This document shows, one piece after another, positions 57,128 to 64,000 of a DNA stretch of 64,000 bases; the stretch's first letter is position 1, and each line of letters opens with the position of its first letter. The DNA comes from Salicibibacter cibi (GTDB lineage Bacteria; Bacillota; Bacilli; Bacillales; Marinococcaceae): positions 3,534,001-3,598,000 of the forward strand of contig NZ_CP054706.1 of the NCBI RefSeq assembly GCF_016495865.1, written 5' to 3'. The notes under the pieces are model-generated. The model saw nothing but the letters and a program-made list of their open reading frames with translations, did no database searches and was not told where the DNA came from. The translations under genes and the position numbers were made by a program.

Positions 57128-57901
57128 ATTCGATCCCTGTATCTCACTCTAGTTTTAATGTTTGAACGCGTTGGAGCACTTCCCAGAAAAATGCTTGATA
57201 GACAAAACCGGATGATAACTTAAAATACAGTGAGCGCCCTGATTTGACCAATTTGCTTGCAACAGGATAAACATGAGTATTGACGACAGAACAGTGACAG
57301 CAGAGTCAAGGAGACGATTCATTGAGACGGTCCAGAAACCACCGTTCGTTTATCGATGGTCGGATTCATCTCCTGGAAACGGTTTTTTACATTTCTCGAA
57401 CTGAGCAATGAAAAAACCAAGGGCAGAAACGTTGTGCTATTTGACCAGCCGAGCGTGAGCATCTGAAATCCTTTAAAATAGGCGCCTGTGGTATGGTCTT
57501 TGACACGCGCGAGAAGTTCGACGGCTTTACTTCGATTGCGGTCACAGGTTGAGTCATCGACGATCAACACTCCATCGCGATCCGTCAACGGTTGGAGATA
57601 GATCTCGATGAGATGCGCGCTAACCAAGACGAGGAATTTCCGCCAGTTGCACGTTGCGCGTTTCATCAAGCGTACACCGCATCCTTTTCCGGTGCATCAG
57701 GGAGACGATTGGATTCAAGCGTCCGGTAAAGATTTCCCCTTGAAGAACGAGAGAAAAGATAAATTACACAAGGACGAGCGCAGAAAACCTTTTTTCTTTA
57801 TGAATATTGGATTGTTGCAAAAACGTACCAACTTTGGCTTGTTTGAAAAAGCGCGTCACGCGAGATTGTTGTTGGTTACCTTGATCCGAATCTGGTATCA
57901 T
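57128..57901 (-). pseudogene. IS4-like DDE transposase, decayed
   Basis: Begins MIPDSDQGNQQQSRVTRFFK at 57901 and reads to a TAA at 57764 where a Gln codon is expected. It then resumes in other frames. The best piece (57669–57319) includes the catalytic region GVLIVDDSTCDRNRSKAVEL and FKGFQMLTLGWSNSTTFLPL. Weak coding similarity continues in a third frame to about 57130. At least one nonsense and two frameshifts make it inactive. Terminal repeats were not identified. Confidence 0.78.
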
Positions 57902-58162
57902 TGAAACCACAGAAAACATCCTTATCTTTGGTTTTGGTAGTTGTACCTTTATTATACAAAGAACAGGGTGTTTTTTGCTTTTTTTTGGATAAAAAACCTG
58001 CCACAAATCCTGATTTTACAAGGGCTCACCTGTGATTTTTAGCTCCGAAAGTTGAGTAATTAATTTGACACAATCATATTGTGTCGAGTTCAATAAAAAG
58101 CACCAAAGCACTGATGACAAAGGTTTTGGTGTCTTTTCTTTCTTTCTTGATTCAGTAGTTAT

Positions 58163-58191
58163 TTGCCATAAAACCGATGTTATTGTATACT
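58163..58191 (+). promoter_or_regulatory. promoter of antisense RNA 2
   Basis: TTGCCA (58163–58168), exactly 17 bases, TATACT (58186–58191). Confidence 0.72.
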
Positions 58192-58197
58192 ACGGAT

Positions 58198-58341
58198 AGA
58201 GAAGACATACATTAAAAAAGACCGTTCGGTGCGGATACACCGACGGTCTTCCAATAGAACAGCCCATACCAAGGGTTTTGTTCACCTTTTAGATGAAGTA
58301 ATCACCCATCCGGTTGGTGTCCAGGGGTGATTACTTTTTTC
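58198..58341 (+). ncRNA. antisense RNA antitoxin of locus 2 (predicted)
   Basis: Predicted transcript of about 140 nt. It carries a 5' hairpin, AAGACCGT-CGGTG / CACCG-ACGGTCTT (58218–58251), and ends in the stem AAGTAATCACCC / GGGTGATTACTT (58296–58336) plus a T-run. That terminator contains the stop codon of the minus-strand toxin gene. Same plan as antisense RNA 1. Ends are estimated. Confidence 0.68.
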
Positions 58342-58426
58342 TTTGGTCGTCATTTCTGATTATCATGACCACTAACGTGGCCACAGCGATGCCAAGCATC
58401 GCCGTTTCGTATGAAATAACAATCAT
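58331..58426 (-). CDS. putative holin-like toxin (Hol_Tox), type I toxin, locus 2
   Basis: 31 residues, MIVISYETAMLGIAVATLVV then MIIRNDDQRKK: one membrane helix and a charged Lys-ending tail, same length as the locus 1 toxin. AGGGAGGTG lies nine bases before ATG 58426. Overproduction of such peptides damages the membrane. The promoter and leader are intact, and the ribosome site borders a stable leader hairpin (58440–58462), so translation may be kept low. It lies among mobile-element relics. Confidence 0.82.
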   Translation of the reverse strand: MIVISYETAMLGIAVATLVVMIIRNDDQRKK

Positions 58427-58439
58427 AGACGATTCACCT

Positions 58440-58462
58440 CCCTTCTCCCTTAGAGAAAAGGG
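58440..58462 (-). promoter_or_regulatory. leader hairpin at the toxin 2 ribosome site
   Basis: In the minus-strand mRNA CCCTTTTCTC pairs with GGGAGAAGGG (two G·U pairs) around a 3-base loop. The 3' arm runs into the AGGGAGG ribosome site, so folding would partly hide it. Confidence 0.5.
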
Positions 58463-58516
58463 CGCCCGTGGCACGAAGGTTCAAGTGGTGAACAATCACC
58501 CCTGGATGGATTGTTT

Positions 58517-58545
58517 ATTGTATTTCTAGTATATCATATATTCAA
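58517..58545 (-). promoter_or_regulatory. promoter of toxin gene 2
   Basis: Minus strand TTGAAT (58540–58545), exactly 17 bases, TACAAT (58517–58522); gives a leader of about 85 nt. Confidence 0.7.
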
Positions 58546-58618
58546 TAGATCGGTTCCCTCCCTCCGATACATTTTGTTCACTACCTCGCATTAAAATTAC
58601 TCATATATAGCATAGTGA

Positions 58619-58756
58619 TTAGAATGTTTTTTTATAGCAGCAGTAATTTCCCTCATTTAATTCATCGTTCTTCCTGTCCTTTTTTGACAAAACAACCTTT
58701 TTTATATTACCGTTCAAATCACTTGTCATATATGTTGCCTTATCGCTCATTCCCAT
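58619..58756 (-). CDS. possible small protein, 45 residues
   Basis: Begins MGMSDKATYMTSDLNGNIKK and ends EGNYCCYKKTF. Preceded by AAAAGGAG four bases before the ATG, a good ribosome site; a possible promoter (TTGCAT, 16 bases, TACATT) lies just upstream. Hydrophilic leader-like first half and a Cys–Cys pair near the C-terminus. I do not recognise it; it could be a peptide precursor or chance. Confidence 0.4.
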   Translation of the reverse strand: MGMSDKATYMTSDLNGNIKKVVLSKKDRKNDELNEGNYCCYKKTF

Positions 58757-58842
58757 TCGCTCCTTTTAAATAATGTGTGTTTGTAAATGTATGATGTATA
58801 CGCCGATATGCAAAACGACTTCCGCCAACATACATTATGTTA

Positions 58843-59124
58843 TTACATACGTCCCATAAACCCTGTTATATTAACCTTGATGCGTGTGCGTTGATTTTCT
58901 CTCTTAATGCAATCCAAAAAACCGCAACGTCTTGCGGTTTCCGTATTGTCAAGCAGCGTATAAAAGTGTGCATAAAATCCTCTTTTGAATAAATAAATGG
59001 GGAGCGATAGAATCAGCAAGAAAAATACCAACAATTTTTTTAAGCCATACAACAAACAGACGTTTCCCGAGACTTGGGAGTCCAATTCTTCATAATTGCT
59101 TTTCATGACCGGATGGGTTTTCAC
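58843..59124 (-). CDS. possible small membrane protein after dhaM, 93 residues
   Basis: GTG 59124 overlaps the dhaM stop by four bases, with AAGGAAGGG before it. One hydrophobic segment (LKKLLVFFLLILSLPIYLFK) near residues 29–48, then a Cys/Arg-rich tail without known domain. Could be a real appendix of the dha operon or a decayed frame; I lean to uncertain. Confidence 0.35.
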   Translation of the reverse strand: MKTHPVMKSNYEELDSQVSGNVCLLYGLKKLLVFFLLILSLPIYLFKRGFYAHFYTLLDNTETARRCGFLDCIKRENQRTRIKVNITGFMGRM

Positions 59125-59513
59125 CCTTCCTTGCTATACCCCTCTTCCGCTTCCCGTTTCACTTCCGCAAGCGTTGGCGAACCCAAGCCGGCGGTCACTG
59201 TCGCCACGTAGCTCCCTTCGATGATCGGGGCATTGCAAATCGCGATGTTTCGGTCTTCATACATTTCCTGTACCATTTCCGCGTTCATTTTCGCGCTTCC
59301 AATGTCATAAAAAATAAGAATAGCGTTTTCCGGATCAATTTCTTCTACGACTGCTTCAATACGGTCCACGCTTGTGCCGATTTCGCCTCCGTCGAGCCCA
59401 CCACAAGCATAGACGCCCACCTCCGGATTCGCTTGCTGCAATAATTCCCGCGCGCCTTCCGCCAATGCCTTAACGTGGGAGATTAAAAGGATCGCCACTC
59501 GATTCTCCGCCAT
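59121..59513 (-). CDS. dhaM: dihydroxyacetone kinase phosphotransfer subunit DhaM (EIIA-type)
   Basis: 130 residues. Receives phosphate from HPr on the His of LLISHVKALAEGARELL (residue 14) and passes it to ADP held by DhaL. Single EIIA-Man-like domain, without the HPr/EI fusions of Escherichia coli DhaM. One-base junction with dhaL. Confidence 0.92.
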   Translation of the reverse strand: MAENRVAILLISHVKALAEGARELLQQANPEVGVYACGGLDGGEIGTSVDRIEAVVEEIDPENAILIFYDIGSAKMNAEMVQEMYEDRNIAICNAPIIEGSYVATVTAGLGSPTLAEVKREAEEGYSKEG

Positions 59514-60127
59514 TATCCTTCCCCCTCATTCATTGTCTTCGCCAATGCTTGAAACAAATAAAAGCTGGATACTGCTCCCGGGTCGAGATGACCCACCGAC
59601 TTCTCGCCGAGAAGTGCTCCGCGCCCTTTTTTGACAACCATGTCTTCGGTTTCATCCATTCCTTTTTTCGCAATCTCCTCGACTTTCTTCCAGTCCGGTT
59701 CATTTTCATCCAGCGTTGCTGCCACCGGAGACCATACATCCAAAAGCGTGCCGTCACCGGCTTGGGCTTTCCCTCGCTGGGCAATCCCTTCCACCGCTTT
59801 TGTCATCCCCGACATCCACGCCGGACCATCCGCTTGACGCTCATCCTTCCAAGCTGCACCCAGACGCATAAAAGCAGTCCCATACAACGGACCTGCGGCA
59901 CCACCAACGTTAGAGACGAGTGCACTGCCGATTTTTTGCATTAGTTGTGACAGAGGTAACTCCCGCCAATCGTCCAGACGCTCAACTACGGCTCGAAAGC
60001 CCCGTTCCATATTCACACCATGATCACCATCGCCCACGAATTGATCTAGCTTGGATAATTCATCTTTATGTTCGACCAGCTTTTTCGCTGTTCTCCGCAT
60101 CCACTGAGCTGCCTGCTCACTATTCAT
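59513..60127 (-). CDS. dhaL: dihydroxyacetone kinase ADP-binding subunit DhaL
   Basis: 204 residues; magnesium-ADP site DQFVGDGDHGVNMERGF near 27 with the Asp triad, and GDGTLLDVWSPVAATLDE near 115; C-terminal KKGRGALLGEKSVGHLDPGA. Middle gene of dhaK–dhaL–dhaM. Confidence 0.94.
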   Translation of the reverse strand: MNSEQAAQWMRRTAKKLVEHKDELSKLDQFVGDGDHGVNMERGFRAVVERLDDWRELPLSQLMQKIGSALVSNVGGAAGPLYGTAFMRLGAAWKDERQADGPAWMSGMTKAVEGIAQRGKAQAGDGTLLDVWSPVAATLDENEPDWKKVEEIAKKGMDETEDMVVKKGRGALLGEKSVGHLDPGAVSSFYLFQALAKTMNEGEG

Positions 60128-60139
60128 TTCTCTACCCCC

Positions 60140-61111
60140 TCAACCTTGCGTCCATTGAACCGTTCGCGCCGGTGCTTCTAAGCATTCAGACAATTCTTCA
60201 TCGAGTGCCAACAAAGTCAAGGACACGCCTGCCATATCAAGGCTTGTCATATAATCCCCGACAAACGTGTGTTGGATATCCCGATCCAATTGCTTCATCA
60301 CATCATTCGCAAACACATGCTGCTCCATAAGCGAAGTGCCGCCCATGCCATTGATCATGATCGCCAACGGCGCTTCCGAAGGAATTTCTTTTAAAATAGG
60401 TTCCAGTAAAAGTTGCGCCGTCTTTTCGGACGTCGCCACGTCCCGGCGCTCCATGCCCCGTTCCCCGTGAATGCCAATCCCAACTTCCATTTCGTCTTCG
60501 GAAAGATCAAAACTCGGCTGAGCAACCGCCGGCAATGTACAGGGCTTGAGTGCAACACTCATGCTCCGAATCCGGCTCACCGCCTTTTCTGCGACACGCT
60601 TCACGTCGGGCAATGATGCACCTGTTTCCGCAAACGCACCCGTAATTTTTTGGACGAGCACCGTTCCGGCAATTCCCCGGCGCTGTTCGGGATCGTTAAC
60701 GGCAACATCATCATTAATGATGACCATCTCTGTTTTGACCCCTTCTGCCTCCGCCATCTCCTGTGCCATTTCACCATTCATAACGTCCCCATTGTAATTT
60801 TTTATGAGAAGCAATACACCTTTTCCTTGATCAGCTGCCTGGATAGCCGCGAAAAACTGGTCTGCTCCCGGTGACGTGAACACCTCTCCGGCGACAGCAG
60901 CATCGAGCATCCCTTCTCCGACGTAGCCGGCATGAGCTGGTTCATGTCCACTTCCGCCACCGCTAACGAGGCCGACTTTTTGCGAAGTGAGCGAGCGCCG
61001 GGCAATGACATCCGTCCCTTCCAAACGTTGGATCAAGGTATTGTTTGCCGCGACAAGCCCGTCCAGAAAAGCAGACACAATGTTTTCAGGATCATTCATT
61101 ATTTTTTTCAT
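60140..61111 (-). CDS. dhaK: dihydroxyacetone kinase substrate-binding subunit DhaK
   Basis: Binds dihydroxyacetone covalently through a His and receives phosphate from DhaL-ATP. 323 residues; VSGGGSGHEPAHAGYVGEGM near 47 forms the active site, and the hemiaminal His is in GIGIHGERGME near 215. ATG 61111 (MKKIMNDPENIVSA) follows GGAGGG. No dhaR/dhaS-type regulator is adjacent. Upstream lies a long tandem repeat. Confidence 0.95.
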   Translation of the reverse strand: MKKIMNDPENIVSAFLDGLVAANNTLIQRLEGTDVIARRSLTSQKVGLVSGGGSGHEPAHAGYVGEGMLDAAVAGEVFTSPGADQFFAAIQAADQGKGVLLLIKNYNGDVMNGEMAQEMAEAEGVKTEMVIINDDVAVNDPEQRRGIAGTVLVQKITGAFAETGASLPDVKRVAEKAVSRIRSMSVALKPCTLPAVAQPSFDLSEDEMEVGIGIHGERGMERRDVATSEKTAQLLLEPILKEIPSEAPLAIMINGMGGTSLMEQHVFANDVMKQLDRDIQHTFVGDYMTSLDMAGVSLTLLALDEELSECLEAPARTVQWTQG

Positions 61112-61280
61112 ATAAATCCCTCCGATCGTAATATGCATGATATATATACCCGTTAATCGAGAGAGAAAATCGTGAAAAAACGCGTTCACCTGCTCGATTT
61201 CAGTGAACACGCCATAGCCAATGATTACAGTAGCTAGTGTAACGTTTCAAAAGGGATCAGCATTTTCTACCTGTTCGAGA

Positions 61281-62037
61281 AACGTTAGCCCTTTCAACGT
61301 CCCTCAGATCAACAGTTTTTGCCAATTCGGGGGACGTTGAAGCTTTCAGCGTCCCTCGGTTCAACAGTTTTTGCCAATTCAGGGGATATTGGAGCTTTCA
61401 GCGTCCCTCAGTTCAACAGTTTCTGCCAATTCGGGGGATGTTGTGGAGCTTTCAGCGTCCCTCAGTTCAACAGTTTTTGCCAATTCGGGGGACGTTGGAG
61501 CTTTCAGCGTCCCTCAGTTCAACAGTTTCTGCCAATTCGGGGGATGTTGGAGCTTTCAACGTCCCTCGGTTCAACAGTTTCTGCCAATTCGGGGGATGTT
61601 GGAGCTTTCAGCGTCCCTCGGTTCAACAGTTTTTGCCAATTCGGGGGATGTTGGAGCTTTCAGCGTCCCTCAGATCAACAGTTTTTGCCAATTCGGGGGA
61701 TGTTGGAGCTTTCAGCGTCCCTCAGTTCAACAGTTTCTGCCAATTCGGGGGATGTTGTGGAGCTTTCAGCGTCCCTCAGTTCAACAGTTTTTGCCAATTC
61801 GGGGGACGTTGGAGCTTTCAGCGTCCCTCAGTTCAACAGTTTCTGCCAATTCGGGGGATGTTGGAGCTTTCAGCGTCCCTCGGTTCAACAGTTTTTGCCA
61901 ATTCGGGGGACGTTGAAGCTTTCAGCGTCCCTCAGTTCAACAGTTTTTGCCAATTCGGGGGATGTTGGAGCTTTCAGCGTCCCTCAGTTCAACAGTTTTT
62001 GCCAATTCGGGGGATGTTGGAGCTTTCAGCGTCCCTC
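61281..62037 (+). repeat. 52-bp hairpin-bearing tandem repeat, 14 units plus a partial
   Basis: Unit pattern AGCTTTCAGCGTCCCTCAG, TTCAACAGTTTTTGCC, AATTCGGGGGATGTTGG; units are 52 bp except units 3 and 9, which carry two extra bases (GTTGTGG). Units 3–5 and 9–11 are the same triplet, pointing to block duplication. Each junction GGGACGTTGAAGC–TTTCAGCGTCCC is an 11-pair hairpin. All three plus frames stay open because the unit has no stops and 52 is 1 modulo 3, so the long frames here are not evidence of protein. There are no variable spacers. A TAACGTTTC / GAAACGTTA inverted repeat (61241–61277) precedes the array. No gene from 61112 to 62137. Confidence 0.93.
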
Positions 62038-62137
62038 ACCACTAGACGGTCATCGCCCGATACGGAGCGGCTGTCCACACATTCTTCATCAAACATTTGT
62101 TTAATAAATCGTATCGACATATTCCCACGCCCTAATG

Positions 62138-63049
62138 TTACGTGGAAGGACGCGGACTTGAGCACATGGATGTACATTCCACCCCTTCACCTTCGATTTG
62201 AATGACTGCGTGTGAGATGTGAAATTCTTCTTTTAATATGTGGTTCGCTTGCCAGAGCAATACGTCGCGGTCCGCCCCCTCTTCTACAACAAGATGGCAA
62301 CTTAACGCCGGGAAGTCTGAAGTGATCGACCACAAATGCAAATCATGCAACGAATGGACATGCGGCAATGCTTTTATATGCTTTTCAATCTTTTGCAAGG
62401 ATATGCTCGGTGGTTTCCCTTCCATCAGGACATGTACCGACTCGCTCACAATCCGAAATCCTGCCGTTAAAATTAACAGCGCCACTACGATGCTGATAAT
62501 CGGATCGGCAAGTGTCCAATTGAAAGATAATATAAGCAGTCCTGCAACCAGTACACCGATCGTACTGACAATATCTCCGAGTACGTGAAAAAAGGCGCCG
62601 CGCAAGTTCAAGTTTCCTTTCACATCGCCCCCGCGCAAAAATATCCAGGCAATCAGCAAATTGATGAAGAGAGCAATGCCTGCAAACGCCAGCATTCCTC
62701 CCCCCGCAACTTCGGGAGGTTCTTGAAAACGTTGAACCGCCTGCCAAAGAACAAATCCGGAAATTCCGATCAACACGATTCCGTTTACTAGCGCCGCAAG
62801 AATCTCAAATCGCCGGTAACCAAATGTTTTGCTTTTGCTTGCTGCCCGTTCTCCGACCCTAAACGCAATCAGTGCGAGACCAATGGCAAAAAAATCGCTC
62901 AGCATATGTCCGGCGTCAGCCAAAAGGGCAAGGCTGTTCGTTAACAAACCTCCGATCACTTCGGCGATGACGAGGGTAAATATCAATAATAGGGCTAACA
63001 AAAGCGCTTTTTTATTATCGGTATGATGGTGGTGGTGGTTATGAGACAT
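62138..63049 (-). CDS. czcD: CDF-family divalent cation efflux protein CzcD
   Basis: Zinc (or cobalt/cadmium)–proton antiporter of the cytoplasmic membrane. 303 residues: His-rich N-terminus (SHNHHHHHTDN), six membrane helices, transport-site residues in LLADAGHMLSDFFAIGLALI near 40 and the second HVLGDIVSTIGVLVAG near 155, and a C-terminal metal-binding domain from about 210 (ALPHVHSLHDLHLWSITSD). In an operon behind czrA. Confidence 0.94.
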   Translation of the reverse strand: MSHNHHHHHTDNKKALLLALLLIFTLVIAEVIGGLLTNSLALLADAGHMLSDFFAIGLALIAFRVGERAASKSKTFGYRRFEILAALVNGIVLIGISGFVLWQAVQRFQEPPEVAGGGMLAFAGIALFINLLIAWIFLRGGDVKGNLNLRGAFFHVLGDIVSTIGVLVAGLLILSFNWTLADPIISIVVALLILTAGFRIVSESVHVLMEGKPPSISLQKIEKHIKALPHVHSLHDLHLWSITSDFPALSCHLVVEEGADRDVLLWQANHILKEEFHISHAVIQIEGEGVECTSMCSSPRPST

Positions 63050-63060
63050 TCGAACACCTC

Positions 63061-63354
63061 CTAATCATGCAAAGAATGATGAATAGTTTGTTCCAGAACT
63101 TCGAGCACATGCCTGTCATCCGGGGAATAATAAACCGATGTTCCTTCTCTTCTCGACGTAACGAGCCGGATATTTTTTAACAAACGTAACTGGTGAGAAA
63201 CCGTGGACTGGCTTAATGACAAACGTTCGGCTATCGTGTTCACCGAACATTCTTTTATGGAAAGCAAGTGTAAAATACGAATTCTTGTCGGGTCGGATAA
63301 AGCTTTAAATGTTTGTGAAACAGTGAACAGCGTTTCTTCGTCGAGATCGTGCAT
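63061..63354 (-). CDS. czrA: ArsR/SmtB-family metal sensor, CzrA-like
   Basis: 97 residues; winged HTH ([20 protein letters not shown]) and an alpha5-type metal site in [19 protein letters not shown] with the Asp/His pattern of CzrA. Represses czcD until zinc is in excess. ATG 63354 follows GGAGGATCCC; the ATG-like start at 63366 is upstream of that site. Eleven bases separate it from czcD. Confidence 0.93.
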   Translation of the reverse strand: MHDLDEETLFTVSQTFKALSDPTRIRILHLLSIKECSVNTIAERLSLSQSTVSHQLRLLKNIRLVTSRREGTSVYYSPDDRHVLEVLEQTIHHSLHD

Positions 63355-63379
63355 GGGATCCTCCATATTATACTTATTT

Positions 63380-63399
63380 ATATGATCATATATTCATAT
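63380..63399. promoter_or_regulatory. candidate CzrA operator
   Basis: ATATGA-N8-TCATAT, with the perfect 12-base palindrome ATATGATCATAT inside, 26 bases upstream of the czrA start. AT-rich palindromes with ATGA/TCAT halves are typical of ArsR-family operators. Confidence 0.6.
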
Positions 63400-63728
63400 T
63401 ATCATGAACGGTTGATCAATATCAACCGGGCGTCGAGAACATTCATGAGGACTGAAACTTGATATTCGCAATCAAAAGGGGCACCACGAAGCGTTTATGA
63501 AGACCGAAGTTCGATGATGTCTGACTTGATGTCTGTCCACAGGGGCTCCATAAGATCGTAATCGTATGACAGTTTAAAAAAGCACCATGAAGCGTCCATG
63601 TCGACCGTTTACCGTTAATCACTCCCGATACGGACGCCATAACTTAATTTTAAGTGTAGTGTCCAAAAATCCCGTTCACCAATTTTAAAAAAATCCTGCC
63701 ATACGTTCTAAATCTGCGGCAAACACAG
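63400..63728. other. gene-free stretch with decayed direct repeats
   Basis: No credible gene. GCACCACGAAGCGTTTATG (near 63481) and GCACCATGAAGCGTCCATG (near 63582) are diverged direct copies about 100 bases apart, possibly remains of a repeat array. Confidence 0.45.
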
Positions 63729-63857
63729 AAAATAGATCGATTGACGCTTTCCAACGATCCAGAATCGCGCCATGCGACTAAAACAGATCGTTAGACGCCT
63801 TCAAACGATCTAGAATCAGCGTGGTCGTCTAAAACAGATCGTTAGGCGTCTTGGCCG
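63729..63857 (+). repeat. 51-bp tandem repeat, about 2.5 diverged units
   Basis: Units start at 63729, 63780 and 63831 (AAAATAGATCGATTGACGC, AAAACAGATCGTTAGACGC, AAAACAGATCGTTAGGCGT). The middle unit has a perfect hairpin AGATCGTT / AACGATCT. Different sequence from the 52-bp array but same period class and also hairpin-bearing. Confidence 0.7.
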
Positions 63858-63895
63858 TTTCCAATACGGGCGCCATGGATCGAATCCCCGGGCGC

Positions 63896-64000
63896 TCAGT
63901 CAAACATCAACGGACGGGCGATTTTGTTGATGGCGCCGCCATCAACCATAAGCGTCTGCCCGCTTACGTACGTGGATTCATCCGAAGCAAGGAATAAACA
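63896..64000 (-). CDS. short-chain dehydrogenase/reductase, C-terminal 34 residues
   Basis: Partial at the window edge. Reads LFLASDESTYVSGQTLMVDG then GAINKIARPLMFD and stop: the classical C-terminal SDR signature (S-x-YV-x-G-x-x-L-x-VDGG). The substrate cannot be told from this end. Confidence 0.9.
   Translation of the reverse strand, partial: CLFLASDESTYVSGQTLMVDGGAINKIARPLMFD

Noticed and set aside
57128..57901. IS4-like transposase relic as the source of the MITE family
   Set aside because: I found no ends matching GGGAYTGCTGAA around it, so a link cannot be supported.
61112..61280. Catabolite-responsive (cre) site before dhaK
   Set aside because: GTGAACGCGTTTTTTCAC looks palindromic but does not fit the cre consensus spacing.
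61281..62037. CRISPR array
   Set aside because: Units are contiguous 52-bp near-identical copies with no unique spacers between them, and no cas gene is near.
61319..62205. Long repeat-protein genes in three overlapping plus frames
   Set aside because: Openness follows from a stop-free unit with a length of 1 modulo 3; there is no ribosome site or promoter.
63443..63640. 65-residue frame between czrA and the SDR gene
   Set aside because: No ribosome site, no domain, and it lies over decayed direct repeats.

Overview
The window reads as the chromosome of a Gram-positive, endospore-former-type Bacillaceae species. Gene order follows Bacillus subtilis closely: his–yvoF–ppaX–yvoD–lgt–hprK, yvlBCD–uvrA–uvrB, minJ–ctpB–(M23)–ftsX–ftsE–cccB–yvjA–prfB–secA–hpf, then the late flagellar and competence cluster, degU–degS–yvyE–LCP. 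Many exported proteins are very rich in Asp/Glu (CtpB, the M23 peptidase, CccB, FliD, FlgK), which suggests a moderate halophile or haloalkaliphile. A Salicibibacter-like bacterium would fit, but the genus is not shown by the sequence.

Layout. 0–1.7 kb: start of the his operon (hisZ, partial hisG) with a good sigma-A promoter. 2–7.5 kb: a DJ-1/PfpI protein, then hprK–lgt–yvoD–ppaX–yvoF plus a small membrane protein. 8.2–15 kb: yvlBCD and uvrBA. 15.1–27.2 kb: division, envelope and secretion genes, with prfB carrying the classic +1 frameshift. 27.8–39.5 kb: a lipoprotein, then flagellar filament/hook-associated genes and their regulators (fliT, fliS, fliD, flaG, csrA, fliW, flgL, flgK, flgN, flgM, yvyF), with two sigma-D-type promoters and an embedded comK. 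39.5–49.9 kb: comFC/comFA, degV, degU/degS, yvyE, an LCP enzyme, UDP-glucose metabolism (ugd, galU) and competence-type ssbB. 50.9–55.9 kb: riboflavin operon under an FMN riboswitch, with guanine deaminase and a methyltransferase at its end. 56–58.8 kb: decayed mobile DNA (integrase and IS transposase pseudogenes) and a type I toxin–antitoxin locus. 59–61.1 kb: dihydroxyacetone kinase dhaKLM. 61.3–63.9 kb: a zinc-type efflux module (czcD–czrA) flanked on both sides by hairpin-bearing tandem repeats of about 52 and 51 bp. The end holds the 3' end of an SDR gene.

Between the ordinary genes the window is rich in small non-coding elements. There are four copies of a 285–287 bp transposase-less element with terminal inverted repeats, three of them with 6–7 bp target duplications; one sits in a toxin mRNA leader and one between fliW and csrA. 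Three copies of a 44 bp hairpin repeat occur, one forming the 3' end of fliW. Two Hol_Tox-type small toxin genes each face a convergent antisense RNA with its own near-consensus promoter and terminator. The 14-unit 52 bp array has variable stem positions that all keep pairing when read as plus-strand RNA. These are the parts most worth a second look.
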